Source of the DNA: Collimonas sp. PA-H2
GTDB lineage: Bacteria > Pseudomonadota > Gammaproteobacteria > Burkholderiales > Burkholderiaceae_D
NCBI RefSeq assembly: GCF_002564105.1
Contig: NZ_PDBX01000001.1
Coordinates: 1,426,001-1,490,000, forward strand
Reading direction: 5' to 3'
Length of the DNA stretch: 64,000 bases
Under the pieces are notes generated by a model, which was given only the letters and a program-made list of their open reading frames with translations, had not been told where the DNA came from and ran no database searches. Of this stretch, positions 47,018-56,518 are shown one piece after another. The position numbers and the translations under genes were made by a program. Position 1 is the first letter of the stretch, and each line of letters begins with the position of its first letter.

Positions 47018-47602
47018 ATGAAAACCGCTTCCCCTACAGCAACAACGACATTCTCCAGCGAAGTAATCGCCCACACCAAGACGTGGCTGGAGCGTGCTGT
47101 GATCGGGCTCAATCTCTGCCCGTTTGCCAAGGCCGTGCATATCAAGGATCAGATCCGCTATGTGGTCAGCAGCGCGCAAACGCCGGAAGAGCTGGTGGCC
47201 GACCTGATCAGGGAGCTGGAATTCCTGCAGGAGGCCGATCCGGCAAAGATCGACACCACGTTGCTGATTCACCCCGACGTACTGCGCAACTTCCTGGACT
47301 ATAACGATTTTCTCGATGTTGCCGATGCCGCGGTCGAAGAGCTAGACCTGAGCGGCGAGATCCAGGTAGCCAGCTTTCATCCGGAATATCAGTTTGCCGG
47401 CAGCGACGTCGATGACATCAGCAACTATACCAATCGCTCGCCCTACCCGACTTTGCATCTATTACGTGAAATCAGCGTGGGGCGCGCGGTCGATGCCTTC
47501 CCGGAGGCCTCGGAAATATTCGACAAGAACATGCAAACCCTGCAGCAACTGGGACTCGATGGCTGGCAGAAAATATTAGGGGAGGGACAAAAACGCGCCT
47601 GA
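47018..47602 (+). CDS. DUF1415 family protein
   Basis: 194 residues from the ATG at 47018 (open to 46925, 225 aa). The conserved stretches LGLNLCPFAKAVH-like (VIGLNLCPFAKAVHIKDQ), TTLLIHPDVL, VASFHPEYQFAG and NRSPYPTLHLLRE identify the DUF1415 family. This is a soluble protein with a conserved Cys-Pro and His residues and no known reaction. The later start is preferred because the family homology begins there and a promoter-like TGGTATAAA lies between the two ATGs. No clear ribosome binding site is seen at either. Confidence 0.85.
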   Translation: MKTASPTATTTFSSEVIAHTKTWLERAVIGLNLCPFAKAVHIKDQIRYVVSSAQTPEELVADLIRELEFLQEADPAKIDTTLLIHPDVLRNFLDYNDFLDVADAAVEELDLSGEIQVASFHPEYQFAGSDVDDISNYTNRSPYPTLHLLREISVGRAVDAFPEASEIFDKNMQTLQQLGLDGWQKILGEGQKRA

Positions 47603-47991
47603 ATTGATGCCATGTAGGCTGATTACTGTTGCAAAAATGGTATTTTCTGCAATTTTTTACGGAAAGTTACCAAATAGTAATAGACATCGTAACAAGAAAA
47701 TTTTAAATTGAGCTTGTGCAACTTATTTGTATATTTGGTCACTAAACAGACGTACCTTGTTTGTCACCAACCGAACGTACAAGATGCTGTGCAATGTACT
47801 TAGCTGTATCTGTAGTTCCATGAAGAAATAAATAGGGAGTTTCTTTATGATAAAAATGTGCTCAAAATCAGTATAAAATACGGCGGCTTATAAGTTTGCC
47901 AATAAAACTGGGAGGTGCACTTGGTAATAGTTTTGTACTTATTGCACAACCACTTCCCAAATATCAACTAGGATAACGGAATCAATTGATT
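47603..47991. other. A+T-rich intergenic region with a tandem operator-like repeat
   Basis: 389 bp without a gene, A+T-rich relative to its neighbours. An imperfect direct repeat GTCACTAAACAGACGTAC (47738-47755) and GTCACCAACCGAACGTAC (47763-47780; 14 of 18 match) has a 25-bp period. A GGAGG (47911-47915) is not followed by an open frame. The region probably carries the promoter and control sites of the small regulator downstream. Confidence 0.45.
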
Positions 47992-48330
47992 ATGACTATG
48001 AACACTACCCCCGACGCACCAATCAGCAACAAGCTTGATGAGCAAGTGACTTATGATCCAAATCACTTGCTGGATTCGCTCATCGACAAGTTGCACTTGA
48101 AGAACGATGCGGCTCTTTCGCGCTCACTCGAAGTAGCGCCACCGGTCATCAGCAAAATCCGCCATCGCCGCTTGCCGGTTGGCGCTTCACTGTTGATTCG
48201 CATGCACGAAGTCAGCGACCTGACGATCCGTGAATTGCGCGCCTTGATGGGTGACCGCCGAGAAAAATTCCGTATCAGCGATAAGCAGTTCAAGCCAAAG
48301 AGCAAGATCGAAGCCGAAAAGCTGAAGTAA
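47992..48330 (+). CDS. Small helix-turn-helix-like protein, Cro/CI type candidate
   Basis: 112 residues from the ATG at 47992; the frame also opens at TTG 47986, and an ATG at 47998 is possible. The central part (LDSLIDKLHLKNDAALSRSL...VISKIRHRRLPVGASLLIR) fits a Cro/CI-like helix-turn-helix: ALSRSLEVAPPVISKIRHRR would be the turn and recognition helices. The tail is basic (KFRISDKQFKPKSKIEAEKL). It has no partner domain, so it may be a small DNA-binding regulator. A long A+T-rich upstream region with a repeated 18-bp site suggests control of its own promoter. The target is unknown. Confidence 0.7.
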   Translation: MTMNTTPDAPISNKLDEQVTYDPNHLLDSLIDKLHLKNDAALSRSLEVAPPVISKIRHRRLPVGASLLIRMHEVSDLTIRELRALMGDRREKFRISDKQFKPKSKIEAEKLK

Positions 48331-48379
48331 TCAGCATGCCGACTCCGTCCCTGCCTAGAGCGCGCTGCTTGCAGTCGCT

Positions 48380-49282
48380 TTAGGCGGGGAAAACGCCTGT
48401 AGACAAATAGCGGTCGCCGCGATCGCAGACGACGAACACAATCGTCGCGTTTTCTACTTGCTGCGAAATCCGTAACGCCACCTCGCAAGCCCCTCCTGTC
48501 GAAATTCCGCAGAAAATCCCCTCTTCACTCGCCAGCCTGCGCGCCATATGCTCGGATGCCGCCTGACTGACCGACTCCGTCTGGTCGACCCGCGAATGGT
48601 CGAATATTTTCGGCAGATAGGCTTCCGGCCATTTTCTGATGCCTGGAATTTGCGAACCTTCTTCCGGCTGCGCGCCGATGATGCGGATAGCCGGATTCTG
48701 TTCTTTCAAATAGGTAGAGACGCCCATGATGGTGCCGGTGGTGCCCATCGCGCTGACAAAATGGGTAATCCGTCCTTCGGTGTCGCGCCAGATTTCAGGA
48801 CCGGTGGTTTCGTAGTGCGCCAACGGATTGTCCGGATTGGCAAACTGGTCCAGGATCAGTCCTTCGCCATCCTTCTGCATTTTTTCAGCCAGGTCGCGCG
48901 CATATTCCATGCCGCCGGTCTTAGGCGTCAGGATGATCTTGGCGCCGTATGCCGCCATGCTTTGGCGCCGCTCTTCGCTCAGGTTTTCCGGCATCAGCAA
49001 TATCATCTTGTAGCCGCGCATGGCGGCCACCATCGCCAGCGCGATGCCGGTATTGCCGCTGGTAGCTTCGATCAGGGTGTCGCCAGGCTTGATCTGGCCG
49101 CGTGCTTCGGCATTTTTGATCATCGACAATGCCGGCCGGTCTTTCACGGAACCGGCGGGATTATTGCCTTCCAACTTGCCCAGGATCACGTTATTGCGCT
49201 GCTCGGCATCGCTGCCGGGAATGCGTTTGAGTTGGACCAGGGGGGTGTTGCCGATGGTGTCTTCGATAGTCAGATAAGGCAT
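48380..49282 (-). CDS. cysM: Cysteine synthase B (O-acetylserine sulfhydrylase)
   Basis: A 300-residue PLP enzyme making cysteine from O-acetylserine and sulfide (CysM can also use thiosulfate). The PLP lysine is in NPAGSVKDRPAL (near residue 45), the substrate loop is EATSGNTGIALA, and the phosphate-binding glycine loop is GISTGGACEVA. The arrangement after the loop and the length favour CysM over CysK. The start is ATG 49280-49282. It is transcribed alone or after the comEA-like gene, convergent with the small regulator; the neighbours cysM-comEA-hldA match the usual betaproteobacterial order. Confidence 0.92.
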   Translation of the reverse strand: MPYLTIEDTIGNTPLVQLKRIPGSDAEQRNNVILGKLEGNNPAGSVKDRPALSMIKNAEARGQIKPGDTLIEATSGNTGIALAMVAAMRGYKMILLMPENLSEERRQSMAAYGAKIILTPKTGGMEYARDLAEKMQKDGEGLILDQFANPDNPLAHYETTGPEIWRDTEGRITHFVSAMGTTGTIMGVSTYLKEQNPAIRIIGAQPEEGSQIPGIRKWPEAYLPKIFDHSRVDQTESVSQAASEHMARRLASEEGIFCGISTGGACEVALRISQQVENATIVFVVCDRGDRYLSTGVFPA

Positions 49283-49391
49283 AGTGTGCGATCAGGCGTG
49301 GTGTGCAAAGAACCCATTTTAATATGAGACTTTGCTACGCGTATGAAAGCCTGATAAACACTATCCGGGAACAGCATGACAAGCAGGCTGC

Positions 49392-49431
49392 GATCAAGGC
49401 GAGGCTGGTCCGCCCAGCCCGGCCTTTGATC
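49392..49431. terminator. Hairpin between comEA-like gene and cysM
   Basis: GATCAAGGC...GGCTGG pairs with CAGCC...GGCCTTTGATC with small mismatches. It lies just after the comEA-like stop on the minus strand. There is no T run, so termination is uncertain. Confidence 0.35.
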
Positions 49432-49446
49432 CTCCTGCAGATCAGT

Positions 49447-49773
49447 CTACTTGGGCTTGGCTGCAGGCTTTGAAGAGGCTTTCGCAGGAGGCGCCGCAGC
49501 TGCCTCGCCCTTGGCCTTGCCGTTCACTTGCAAGCCGGCTTCCGACAGCTTGACGGCTTTCTTCTCGCCTATCCCCTGCACACGGCTTTCAAAGTCGCCC
49601 CAATCCTTGAAGTTGCCGCCCTTGGTGCGCTCGTCGGCAATGCGTTTGGCGGTGCTTGCGCCTATGCCCTTGATGCTGCTCAGGGCAGCCTGGTCGCCTT
49701 TATTGACATCGACCTGGGCAAAGCTGGCAGACGCCGTCAGCATGCAAACTATCAGCAATATTCTCTTCAGCAT
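49447..49773 (-). CDS. comEA: ComEA-like helix-hairpin-helix protein
   Basis: 108 residues with a signal peptide (MLKRILLIVCMLTASASFAQ) and a helix-hairpin-helix pair (DQAALSSIKGIGASTAKRIA and GIGEKKAVKLSEAGL). A low-complexity Ala/Lys/Pro tail (AAAAPPAKASSKPAAKPK) follows. ComEA-type proteins bind incoming DNA in the periplasm during transformation; whether this organism is competent cannot be told here. GGGAGA before the ATG at 49773 selects that start over the frame opening at 49815. It lies between hldA and cysM. Confidence 0.85.
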   Translation of the reverse strand: MLKRILLIVCMLTASASFAQVDVNKGDQAALSSIKGIGASTAKRIADERTKGGNFKDWGDFESRVQGIGEKKAVKLSEAGLQVNGKAKGEAAAAPPAKASSKPAAKPK

Positions 49774-49911
49774 TTCGTCTATCTCCCGTAGTTGTGGTGG
49801 TGACTGAAAAATCAATCAGACGCGAAAACGTCCAATTAATTATAGTCACGCACAAACGAGAAATTGACGTTTACACCATAAATGAGAAATTGCTTATTAC
49901 CTAACGGGGCC

Positions 49912-50853
49912 TTAACCTAACAGCTCTTCACGGCTGACCGTGGCGGTGCCAAGCTTGCCGACCACGATGCCGCCGGCGCGATTTGCCAGCGCCACGGCGT
50001 CGGCGATCGGCAGTCCTGCCCCCAGCATCAGCGCCAGCGTCGCAATCACGGTGTCGCCGGCGCCGGAGACGTCGTACACCTCGCGCGCCATGGCTGGGAA
50101 ATGGCGAATTTCCTGGGCCGTGTACAAACTCATGCCTTCTTCCGAACGGGTCAGCAGCAAGGCTTCGAGCTGCAGCGACTCACGCAGGTTTTGCGCCTTC
50201 ACGGTCAACTCTTCTTCGTTCTTCCAGTTGCCGACGATATGCTTCATCTCCGACTTGTTCGGCGTCAGCACGGTCGCGCCGACATAGCGCGAAAAATCGT
50301 CGCCCTTGGGATCGACCAGGATGCACTTGCCAGCCTGCTTGGCGGCGGCGATCATTTCAGCGACGTTGACCAGGCTGCCTTTGGCGTAGTCGGACAGCAC
50401 CACCACCGGATATTGCGGCAGCAAGGTATTGAAGCGGGTCAGCTTGTCGCGCAAGACGGCGTCGGTCGGCGCTTCTTCGAAATCGATGCGCAGCAGCTGC
50501 TGCTGGCGGCCGATCACGCGCAGCTTGATAATGGTGGAGATGGTCGGGTCGCGGGTCAGGAAACTGTCGACGCCCATTTCCTGCAGCATGCTGTTGACGG
50601 TGTCGCCGGCTTCGTCCTGCCCTACCACGCCCAGCAGGCCGGAGCTGCCGCCCAGCGTGACGATATTGCGGGCCACGTTGGCGGCGCCGCCCAAGCGCTC
50701 TTCGCGCTTTTCAACGCGGACGATAGGCACCGGCGCCTCGGGCGAGATGCGGCTGACTTCGCCGAACCAGTAACGGTCCAGCATGACATCGCCGACCACC
50801 AGGATCTGCACATGTTCGAGAGATGCCGGCAGCTTATAGCTTTGCTTAGTCAT
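49912..50853 (-). CDS. hldA: D-glycero-beta-D-manno-heptose-7-phosphate kinase (HldA/RfaE1)
   Basis: A 313-residue PfkB-family kinase that phosphorylates heptose-7-phosphate at C1 in ADP-heptose synthesis for LPS inner core. N-terminal signature GDVMLDRYWFGEVSRISPEA, then GGAANVARN and the catalytic loop GAGDTVIATLAL. It ends after the kinase domain, so it lacks the C-terminal nucleotidyltransferase of the bifunctional HldE; a separate HldC is expected elsewhere. The start at 50853 is only 4 bp after the ugd stop, so the two are translated together. The frame is open to 50886 without support. Confidence 0.9.
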   Translation of the reverse strand: MTKQSYKLPASLEHVQILVVGDVMLDRYWFGEVSRISPEAPVPIVRVEKREERLGGAANVARNIVTLGGSSGLLGVVGQDEAGDTVNSMLQEMGVDSFLTRDPTISTIIKLRVIGRQQQLLRIDFEEAPTDAVLRDKLTRFNTLLPQYPVVVLSDYAKGSLVNVAEMIAAAKQAGKCILVDPKGDDFSRYVGATVLTPNKSEMKHIVGNWKNEEELTVKAQNLRESLQLEALLLTRSEEGMSLYTAQEIRHFPAMAREVYDVSGAGDTVIATLALMLGAGLPIADAVALANRAGGIVVGKLGTATVSREELLG

Positions 50854-50857
50854 GGTC

Positions 50858-52240
50858 TTATCCGCGCGCCAATACCGAACGGCCAATGCCGTAATATTCG
50901 AAACCTTGCTCGCCCATGACTTCAGGCTCGTACAGATTGCGGCCGTCGAACACGATCGGGGTCTTCAGCAGCGTTTTTACCTGGTCGAAGTCCGGGCTGC
51001 GGAATGTCTTCCACTCCGTCACGATGACCAGCGCGTCGGCGTCCTGCAAGGCATCGGTCTGGTTGTCGCAGAAGCGGATGCGCTCGAAGGCGCCCGGCGT
51101 CGCCGCCAGATCCAGCGCCAGTACGCGCTTGGCCTCGGTCATCGCCACCGGATCGTGCACCGCCACCGTGGCGCCGCGCGCGATCAGTTCGCCCAGCAGC
51201 ACGCGCGACGAGGCTTCCCGCATGTCGTCGGTATTCGGCTTGAACGCCAGGCCCCACAGCGCGAAGTGCTTGCCGCTCAGGTCGGCGCCGAAGCGCTCGC
51301 TGATCTTTTGCCCCAGCACGTGCTTCTGGTTGTTGTTGACCTGCTCCACCGCGCGCAGGATATGCAATTCCTGGCCATAGGTACGGGCGGTACGCTCCAG
51401 CGCCTGTACGTCCTTGGGGAAACAGGAGCCGCCGTAGCCACAGCCGGCGTACAGGAAGCTGTAGCCGATGCGCGGGTCGGAGCCGATGCCGTGGCGCACG
51501 GCTTCGATATCGGCGCCCACCTTGTCAGCGAGGTTGGCCAGTTCGTTCATGAACGAGATGCGGGTCGCCAGCATCGCGTTGGCGGCGTATTTGGTGAATT
51601 CTGCGGAGCGCACATCCATCCAGAAAGTGCGTTCGTGGTTGCGGTTGAACGGCAGGTACAGCTGCTTCATCTGCGCTTGCGCCTGCTGGCCGGCGGCGCT
51701 CTCGTCGCAGCCGATGACGATGCGGTCAGGCCGCATGAAGTCTTCCACCGCGGCGCCTTCTTTCAGGAATTCCGGATTCGAGACCACTGAAAACTGGATC
51801 CCATCGCCAGCTGGCTTGCGCGCGTCCAGTTCTTCCTGGATCGCCGCGCTGACGCGGTCGGCAGTGCCCACCGGCACCGTCGATTTGTCGACGATCACCT
51901 TGAAGCCGGTCATGTGCTTGCCGATGTTGCGAGCCGCAGCCAGCACATACTGCAAGTCGGCCGAACCGTCTTCATCCGGCGGCGTGCCGACGGCGATGAA
52001 CTGCACCTGGCCATGCGCCACGCTGGCAGCGACGTCGGTGGAGAAATGCAGGCGGCCGGCAGCGCGGTTGCGGCTGACGATTTCAGCCAGGCCAGGCTCA
52101 TGGATAGGAATGCCGCCGCCATTCAGCATGGCGATCTTGGCCTGATCGAGGTCGAGGCAGAATACATCGTTGCCCAGCTCGGCCAGGCAAGCGCCTGTGA
52201 CCAAGCCGACATAACCGGTACCGATAATAGTAATTTTCAT
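50858..52240 (-). CDS. ugd: UDP-glucose 6-dehydrogenase
   Basis: A 460-residue NAD-dependent enzyme oxidising UDP-glucose to UDP-glucuronate, a precursor for capsule, exopolysaccharide and aminoarabinose modification of lipid A. Rossmann start [20 protein letters not shown], catalytic Cys in [16 protein letters not shown] (near residue 260), C-terminal domain [15 protein letters not shown]. The ATG at 52240 fits the family; the frame opens at 52270. It lies between lapB (49 bp) and hldA (4 bp) in an envelope gene cluster. Confidence 0.95.
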   Translation of the reverse strand: MKITIIGTGYVGLVTGACLAELGNDVFCLDLDQAKIAMLNGGGIPIHEPGLAEIVSRNRAAGRLHFSTDVAASVAHGQVQFIAVGTPPDEDGSADLQYVLAAARNIGKHMTGFKVIVDKSTVPVGTADRVSAAIQEELDARKPAGDGIQFSVVSNPEFLKEGAAVEDFMRPDRIVIGCDESAAGQQAQAQMKQLYLPFNRNHERTFWMDVRSAEFTKYAANAMLATRISFMNELANLADKVGADIEAVRHGIGSDPRIGYSFLYAGCGYGGSCFPKDVQALERTARTYGQELHILRAVEQVNNNQKHVLGQKISERFGADLSGKHFALWGLAFKPNTDDMREASSRVLLGELIARGATVAVHDPVAMTEAKRVLALDLAATPGAFERIRFCDNQTDALQDADALVIVTEWKTFRSPDFDQVKTLLKTPIVFDGRNLYEPEVMGEQGFEYYGIGRSVLARG

Positions 52241-52289
52241 GTTATTCCGTGAATGCGCTGCCCGCCGCAACCAGCGCGGGCCAGCGGGA

Positions 52290-53465
52290 TTAATTCATTA
52301 CGTTCAATTCTTCCGTACGACGCGGCGGGTAGGTTTCCCAGCGGCTGCAACCCGGGCATTGCCAGTAGAACTGGCGCGCCTTGAAGCCGCAGTGGCTGCA
52401 TTGGTAACGCGCCAGCTTCTGGGTATAGCCGTGCACCAGATTCTTGACTACCGACAGCTCGGTATGCATTTCCGGCGTTATTTTCATCAAGCGCGCTTCC
52501 AGCAGCTTATCCAGTCCCAGCAAGGTCGGTGTACGCCGCAGTTCATCGCTCACCAGCTGATTGGTAGCGTCCACCCCATCCAGTTCCAGCACGGCTTTGA
52601 ACACCACTTCCAGCAAATCGATGGAGGAAGCTTCCGCCAGGTAGGAACGCAGCAGGCTGACGCCTTCGTGCGGCCGGCCGACAGCGCGATAGCCATCCAT
52701 CAGGCGCTGCGCTACCAGCGCCACGTGCAGCACGCTTTGCTGCTCAACCCGGCGCCAGACATGCAAGGCGCCCTCGACGTCGCCTTGCGCCAGGTGCACA
52801 TCGCCCAGCAGCATGGTGGCGCGCACGCTGTTGCGGTCGTTGCTGAGGGCCTGGTCCAGCAAGGATTTGGCTTGCTCGGGATGGCCGTCGACCAGTTCGT
52901 CCTGCGCCAGCTCGCAATAAAACTGCGCGATTTCCTTTTGCCGGCCACCTGCCCCGGACTGCTGCAAGGTCTGGGCCGCCTCGATGGCGCGCAGCCATTC
53001 CTTTTCGCGCTGGTAGATTTCCAGCAGCGCGCGGCCGGCTTGCGCGCCGTATTGGCTGCCGGCCAGCAAATGGAAGCTTTCTTCAGCGCGGTCCAGCAGG
53101 CCGGCTTTCAGGTAATCCTGCCCCAGCTCATACTGGGCATGCAGACGATGTTCCTGCGCCAGGTCGGGACGCGCCAGCAGGTTCTGGTGGACCCGGATCG
53201 CACGTTCGGTTTCGCCGCGGCGGCGGAACAGATTGCCGAGCGCGAAATGCAGCTCGGCGGTTTCCGGATCGAGCTTGACGATTTCGATGAAGGCGTCGAT
53301 GGCCTTGTCAGGCTGCTCGTTGAGCAGGAAATTCAAACCCTTGAAATAACCGCGGGGCAAACTGCGTGACTCGGATATCAGCTGATTGATATCGACCCGT
53401 GCGGCAATCCAGCCTAGTCCAAAAAAGACCGGGATGCCGAGTAACCACCAAATTTCAAATTCCAT
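52290..53465 (-). CDS. lapB: Lipopolysaccharide assembly protein B (LapB/YciM)
   Basis: 391 residues: one N-terminal membrane helix ([17 protein letters not shown]), a series of TPR units (residues about 35-340), and a C-terminal rubredoxin-like metal knuckle (CSHCGF ... CPGCSRW). In E. coli LapB works with FtsH to set LpxC levels and hence LPS synthesis. All four metal cysteines are present. It follows lapA, but a 275-bp spacer with two palindromes separates them. The residue after the helix ([20 protein letters not shown]) matches the family. Confidence 0.93.
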   Translation of the reverse strand: MEFEIWWLLGIPVFFGLGWIAARVDINQLISESRSLPRGYFKGLNFLLNEQPDKAIDAFIEIVKLDPETAELHFALGNLFRRRGETERAIRVHQNLLARPDLAQEHRLHAQYELGQDYLKAGLLDRAEESFHLLAGSQYGAQAGRALLEIYQREKEWLRAIEAAQTLQQSGAGGRQKEIAQFYCELAQDELVDGHPEQAKSLLDQALSNDRNSVRATMLLGDVHLAQGDVEGALHVWRRVEQQSVLHVALVAQRLMDGYRAVGRPHEGVSLLRSYLAEASSIDLLEVVFKAVLELDGVDATNQLVSDELRRTPTLLGLDKLLEARLMKITPEMHTELSVVKNLVHGYTQKLARYQCSHCGFKARQFYWQCPGCSRWETYPPRRTEELNVMN

Positions 53466-53523
53466 ACGGGTGTGCTTTATGCGTGACCTGGATTCTGTGT
53501 GAACCCAGGTGTGAAGATGCCGG

Positions 53524-53567
53524 CAAATCGCGTGCGCCGCTACGACGGCAGCGGCACACGCGATTTG
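53524..53567. repeat. 44-bp hairpin between lapA and lapB
   Basis: CAAATCGCGTG-C-GCCGC (53524-53540) pairs with GCGGC-A-CACGCGATTTG (53551-53567), 16 of 17 bp, with a 10-nt loop. There is no T run, so it is not an obvious terminator. It lies only 7 bp from the larger palindrome at 53575. Confidence 0.6.
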
Positions 53568-53574
53568 ATACTAA

Positions 53575-53732
53575 GGCTCCGTTAAGACATAAGTTGAACA
53601 TTTGTGCTGGCCGTAGCTGGCGCGCTGCTGTGTTGCCCACCGCTTGCAATGCTCGCACTGCGGCGCGTCGGGCGCCTTGCATCGCATCCAGCTACGGCCG
53701 CACAAATGCCCAACTTATGTCTTAACGGAACC
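53575..53732. repeat. 158-bp palindromic (MITE-like) element between lapA and lapB
   Basis: The outer arms, 53575-53620 and 53688-53732, are inverted repeats of about 45 bp with three mismatches and one single-base indel (core CCGTTAAGACATAAGTTG). The centre is G+C-rich with no ORF. No clear target duplication is seen. The size and structure suit a non-autonomous insertion remnant or a large extragenic palindrome. It lies in the transcribed spacer of lapA-lapB, so the RNA would fold into a long stem. Confidence 0.75.
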
Positions 53733-53740
53733 TAGCGGCA

Positions 53741-54055
53741 TTATATATTCTTGATGCTGTCCGGTTGCGGTGCTTGTGACTCTGCCAGCCGTTGTGCTTC
53801 TTGTTCTTTCTGCATGGAGGTCAGGGCTTTCTTGGTTTTTGTGGCATTGCGGCGGTGCCGGAATACCGCTGGCGCCATCGCCAGTACGCCCAGGATCGCG
53901 CCGAACACAAAGAAACCCAGCAGGAACAGCACCAGCGGCCCTTGCATGGTGGTGCCGGGGAAGAACTGGAGATTGACGCTATCTTTATTCTGCAGCGCGA
54001 ATCCGAAAAATACGACGAAGAGCAGGATCGAAAGAATTCTGGAAATGATTTTCAT
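53741..54055 (-). CDS. lapA: Lipopolysaccharide assembly protein A (LapA, DUF1049)
   Basis: A 104-residue inner-membrane protein with two membrane helices (ILSILLFVVFFGFALQN and LVLFLLGFFVFGAILGVLAM) and a charged cytoplasmic tail (RHRRNATKTKKALTSMQKEQ), the DUF1049/LapA pattern. It acts with LapB in LPS assembly control. It is flanked by two unrelated palindromic elements, at 53575-53732 downstream and 54189-54389 upstream. A TATAAT at 54186-54191 (minus strand), overlapping the edge of the upstream element, could be its -10 box. Confidence 0.88.
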   Translation of the reverse strand: MKIISRILSILLFVVFFGFALQNKDSVNLQFFPGTTMQGPLVLFLLGFFVFGAILGVLAMAPAVFRHRRNATKTKKALTSMQKEQEAQRLAESQAPQPDSIKNI

Positions 54056-54188
54056 GATGCCTTTCCGTGTGATTGGGTAATGGTGGCTGATGAGTTAGTC
54101 CGATTTGCAGCTGACCGGCTTTACCATTGTCATTTTTGCAAATTCTCACCTAATACACAAACAATATAACTTTAAATGATGCGAAATT

Positions 54189-54389
54189 ATAGGGCCTGTC
54201 CCATCCGATTTGGGAGATGCGTTCAAGCCAAAATGCGTGGTGGCAAGGCGCGTGGCGTAGCAGGGGCGGGCCGCCCCTGCAAGCCATGCAACGCGGCCAG
54301 CGCGCATTTTGGCTTGAACCTTCCGGGAACGGCTGCAGGCGTCGCATGCCGCGCGTTCGCACTCCCAAATCGGATGGGACAGGCCCTAT
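54189..54389. repeat. 201-bp nested palindromic element between ihfB and lapA
   Basis: Three nested perfect inverted repeats share one centre: 28 bp (54189-54216 and 54362-54389), 16 bp TTCAAGCCAAAATGCG (54222-54237 and 54303-54318), and a 10-bp GC-rich inner stem (54260-54269 and 54271-54280). There is no ORF. The perfect outer arms suggest recent insertion or strong selection. No target duplication was identified. It lies between the ihfB terminator and lapA and thus separates the two transcription units. Confidence 0.85.
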
Positions 54390-54392
54390 GTG

Positions 54393-54421
54393 AAAAAAAA
54401 CGGCATCCGAAGATGCCGTTT
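54393..54421 (-). terminator. Terminator of ihfB
   Basis: The minus strand reads AACGGCATC-TTCG-GATGCCGTT followed by eight T. The UUCG tetraloop and 9-bp stem are classic. It is about 40 bp past the ihfB stop. Confidence 0.95.
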
Positions 54422-54461
54422 CGATTTTGCTCGTACAAGTAGCTTGTACAAAACTTATAAC

Positions 54462-54767
54462 TCAGTCTTCCCGGATCGGTTGCCCGACCATCGCATCGAC
54501 TCGTTCGCGCAGCTCCTTGCCAGGCTTGAAATGCGGCACCCGTTTTTCGGGCACCATCACCTTGTCGCCGGACTTGGGATTGCGCCCGATCCGCGGTGGC
54601 CGCCGATTCAGCGCAAAACTGCCGAATCCACGAATCTCGATGCGCTGGCCGGTTGCCAAGGCATCCGCCATTGCATCGAGTATGGTTTTCACCGCGTAAT
54701 CCGCATCCTTGGCTACCAGTTGCGGATAACGTTCGGCCAAGCGGGCAATCAGCTCCGACTTTGTCAT
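54462..54767 (-). CDS. ihfB: Integration host factor subunit beta
   Basis: A 101-residue DNABII protein, start [17 protein letters not shown]. The DNA-bending arm carries the intercalating proline region ([15 protein letters not shown]), and [12 protein letters not shown] is family-typical. With IhfA it forms a heterodimer that bends DNA in transcription, recombination and replication. It lies 29 bp after rpsA on the same strand, the usual rpsA-ihfB pair, and ends at a strong terminator. Confidence 0.96.
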   Translation of the reverse strand: MTKSELIARLAERYPQLVAKDADYAVKTILDAMADALATGQRIEIRGFGSFALNRRPPRIGRNPKSGDKVMVPEKRVPHFKPGKELRERVDAMVGQPIRED

Positions 54768-54796
54768 TAGCTTGACTCGCTTACTTTAGTTATTGC

Positions 54797-56518
54797 TTAG
54801 TTCTTGCTGTTGTCGAGCTTGGCCTTCAACAGAGCGCCCAGGCTAGTCGTGCCGGAAGCTGCATTGGAGTCCGAAGCCGAGGACAGCTTTTGCATTGCTT
54901 CTTGCGTTTCAACATTGTCTTTCGCCTTGATCGACAGCTGGATGCTGCGAGCCTTGCGGTCGATGTTGATGACCATGGTTTCGACTGTATCGCCGACCTT
55001 CAGGTGCGTACCGGCATCTTCCACGCGGTCGCGGGAGATTTCGGAAGCGCGCAGGTAGCCTTCGACTTCGTCCGACAACTGGATCACTGCGCCCTTAGGC
55101 TCGACCGACTTGACGGTACCGGAAACCAGTGCGCCCTTGTCGTTCATTGCAGCGAAGTTGTTGAATGGATCGCCTTCCAGTTGCTTGACGCCCAGGGAAA
55201 CGCGCTCACGCTCAACGTCGATTGCCAGAACGATGGCTTCCAGCTCGTCACCCTTCTTGAAGCGACGAACGGCTTCTTCGCCGGTTTCAGTCCAGGACAG
55301 ATCGGACAGATGCACCAGACCGTCGATGTTGCCGGCCAGGCCGATGAACACGCCGAAGTCGGTGATCGATTTGATCGCGCCCTTAACTTTGTCGCCCTTT
55401 TTGTGGGTAACAGCGAAATCGTCCCAAGGATTAGCCTTGCATTGCTTCATGCCCAGGCTGATACGGCGACGGTCTTCGTCGATTTCCAGAACCATGACTT
55501 CAACTTCGTCGCCCAGTTGGACAACTTTGTTTGGCGCCACGTTCTTGTTGGTCCAATCCATTTCGGAAACGTGGACCAAACCTTCGATACCTTGTTCGAC
55601 TTCAACGAATGCGCCGTAGTCGGTGAGGTTGGTGACTTTACCGAACAGACGGGTGCTTTGCGGGTAACGACGCGACAGACCGGTCCAAGGATCGTCGCCC
55701 AGTTGCTTGACGCCCAGGGAAACGCGATTCTTTTCTTGATCGTACTTCAGAACCTTGGCAGTGATCTCTTGACCGACTGTCAGCACTTCCGAAGGATGAC
55801 GCACACGACGCCATGCCAGATCGGTGATATGCAACAGGCCGTCGATGCCGCCCAGGTCCACGAATGCGCCATAGTCGGTGATGTTCTTGACGACGCCGGT
55901 AACGATGGTGCCTTCTTTCAGGGTTTCCATCAGCTTCTGGCGCTCTTCGCCCATCGAAGCTTCGATAACCGCGCGACGCGACAACACAACGTTGTTACGC
56001 TTGCGATCGAGCTTGATGACCTTGAACTCCATGGTCTTGCCTTCGAACGGCGTAGTGTCCTTGACCGGACGGGTGTCGACCAGCGAACCCGGCAGGAAGG
56101 CACGGATGCCGTTGGTCAGAACGGTCAGGCCGCCCTTGACCTTGCCATTGACAGTACCGGTAACGATCTCGCCGGACTCCATCGCTTTTTCCAGCGAGAG
56201 CCACGATGCCAGACGCTTGGCCTTGTCGCGCGACAGGATGGTGTCGCCGAAACCGTTTTCCAGCGATTCGATAGCGACGGAGATGAAATCGCCGACAGCT
56301 ACTTCGAGTTCGCCGTTGTCATTTTTAAATTCTTCAATTGGAATGAAGGCTTCTGACTTGAGGCCAGCGTTGACGATAACGAAGTTATGGTCAAGGCGCA
56401 CGACTTCAGCAGAAATCACTTCACCAGAACGCATGTCTTGACGTGACAGCGATTCTTCAAACAGCGCGGCAAATTCATCGGCGCCGGCAGATGCGGGGGA
56501 CAGAACAGTGATGGACAT
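54797..56518 (-). CDS. rpsA: 30S ribosomal protein S1
   Basis: 573 residues with six S1 (OB-fold) RNA-binding repeats; recurring pieces are [53 protein letters not shown] and [20 protein letters not shown]. It anchors mRNA to the 30S subunit at initiation. The N-terminus ([20 protein letters not shown]) binds the ribosome. It has codon use typical of highly expressed genes, like groEL. A 238-bp gap to cmk contains a leader hairpin. It is followed closely by ihfB. Confidence 0.98.
   Translation of the reverse strand: MSITVLSPASAGADEFAALFEESLSRQDMRSGEVISAEVVRLDHNFVIVNAGLKSEAFIPIEEFKNDNGELEVAVGDFISVAIESLENGFGDTILSRDKAKRLASWLSLEKAMESGEIVTGTVNGKVKGGLTVLTNGIRAFLPGSLVDTRPVKDTTPFEGKTMEFKVIKLDRKRNNVVLSRRAVIEASMGEERQKLMETLKEGTIVTGVVKNITDYGAFVDLGGIDGLLHITDLAWRRVRHPSEVLTVGQEITAKVLKYDQEKNRVSLGVKQLGDDPWTGLSRRYPQSTRLFGKVTNLTDYGAFVEVEQGIEGLVHVSEMDWTNKNVAPNKVVQLGDEVEVMVLEIDEDRRRISLGMKQCKANPWDDFAVTHKKGDKVKGAIKSITDFGVFIGLAGNIDGLVHLSDLSWTETGEEAVRRFKKGDELEAIVLAIDVERERVSLGVKQLEGDPFNNFAAMNDKGALVSGTVKSVEPKGAVIQLSDEVEGYLRASEISRDRVEDAGTHLKVGDTVETMVINIDRKARSIQLSIKAKDNVETQEAMQKLSSASDSNAASGTTSLGALLKAKLDNSKN

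Noticed and set aside
54890..56356. Plus-strand 488-codon frame opposite rpsA
   Set aside because: Shadow of rpsA, for the same reason as opposite groEL.
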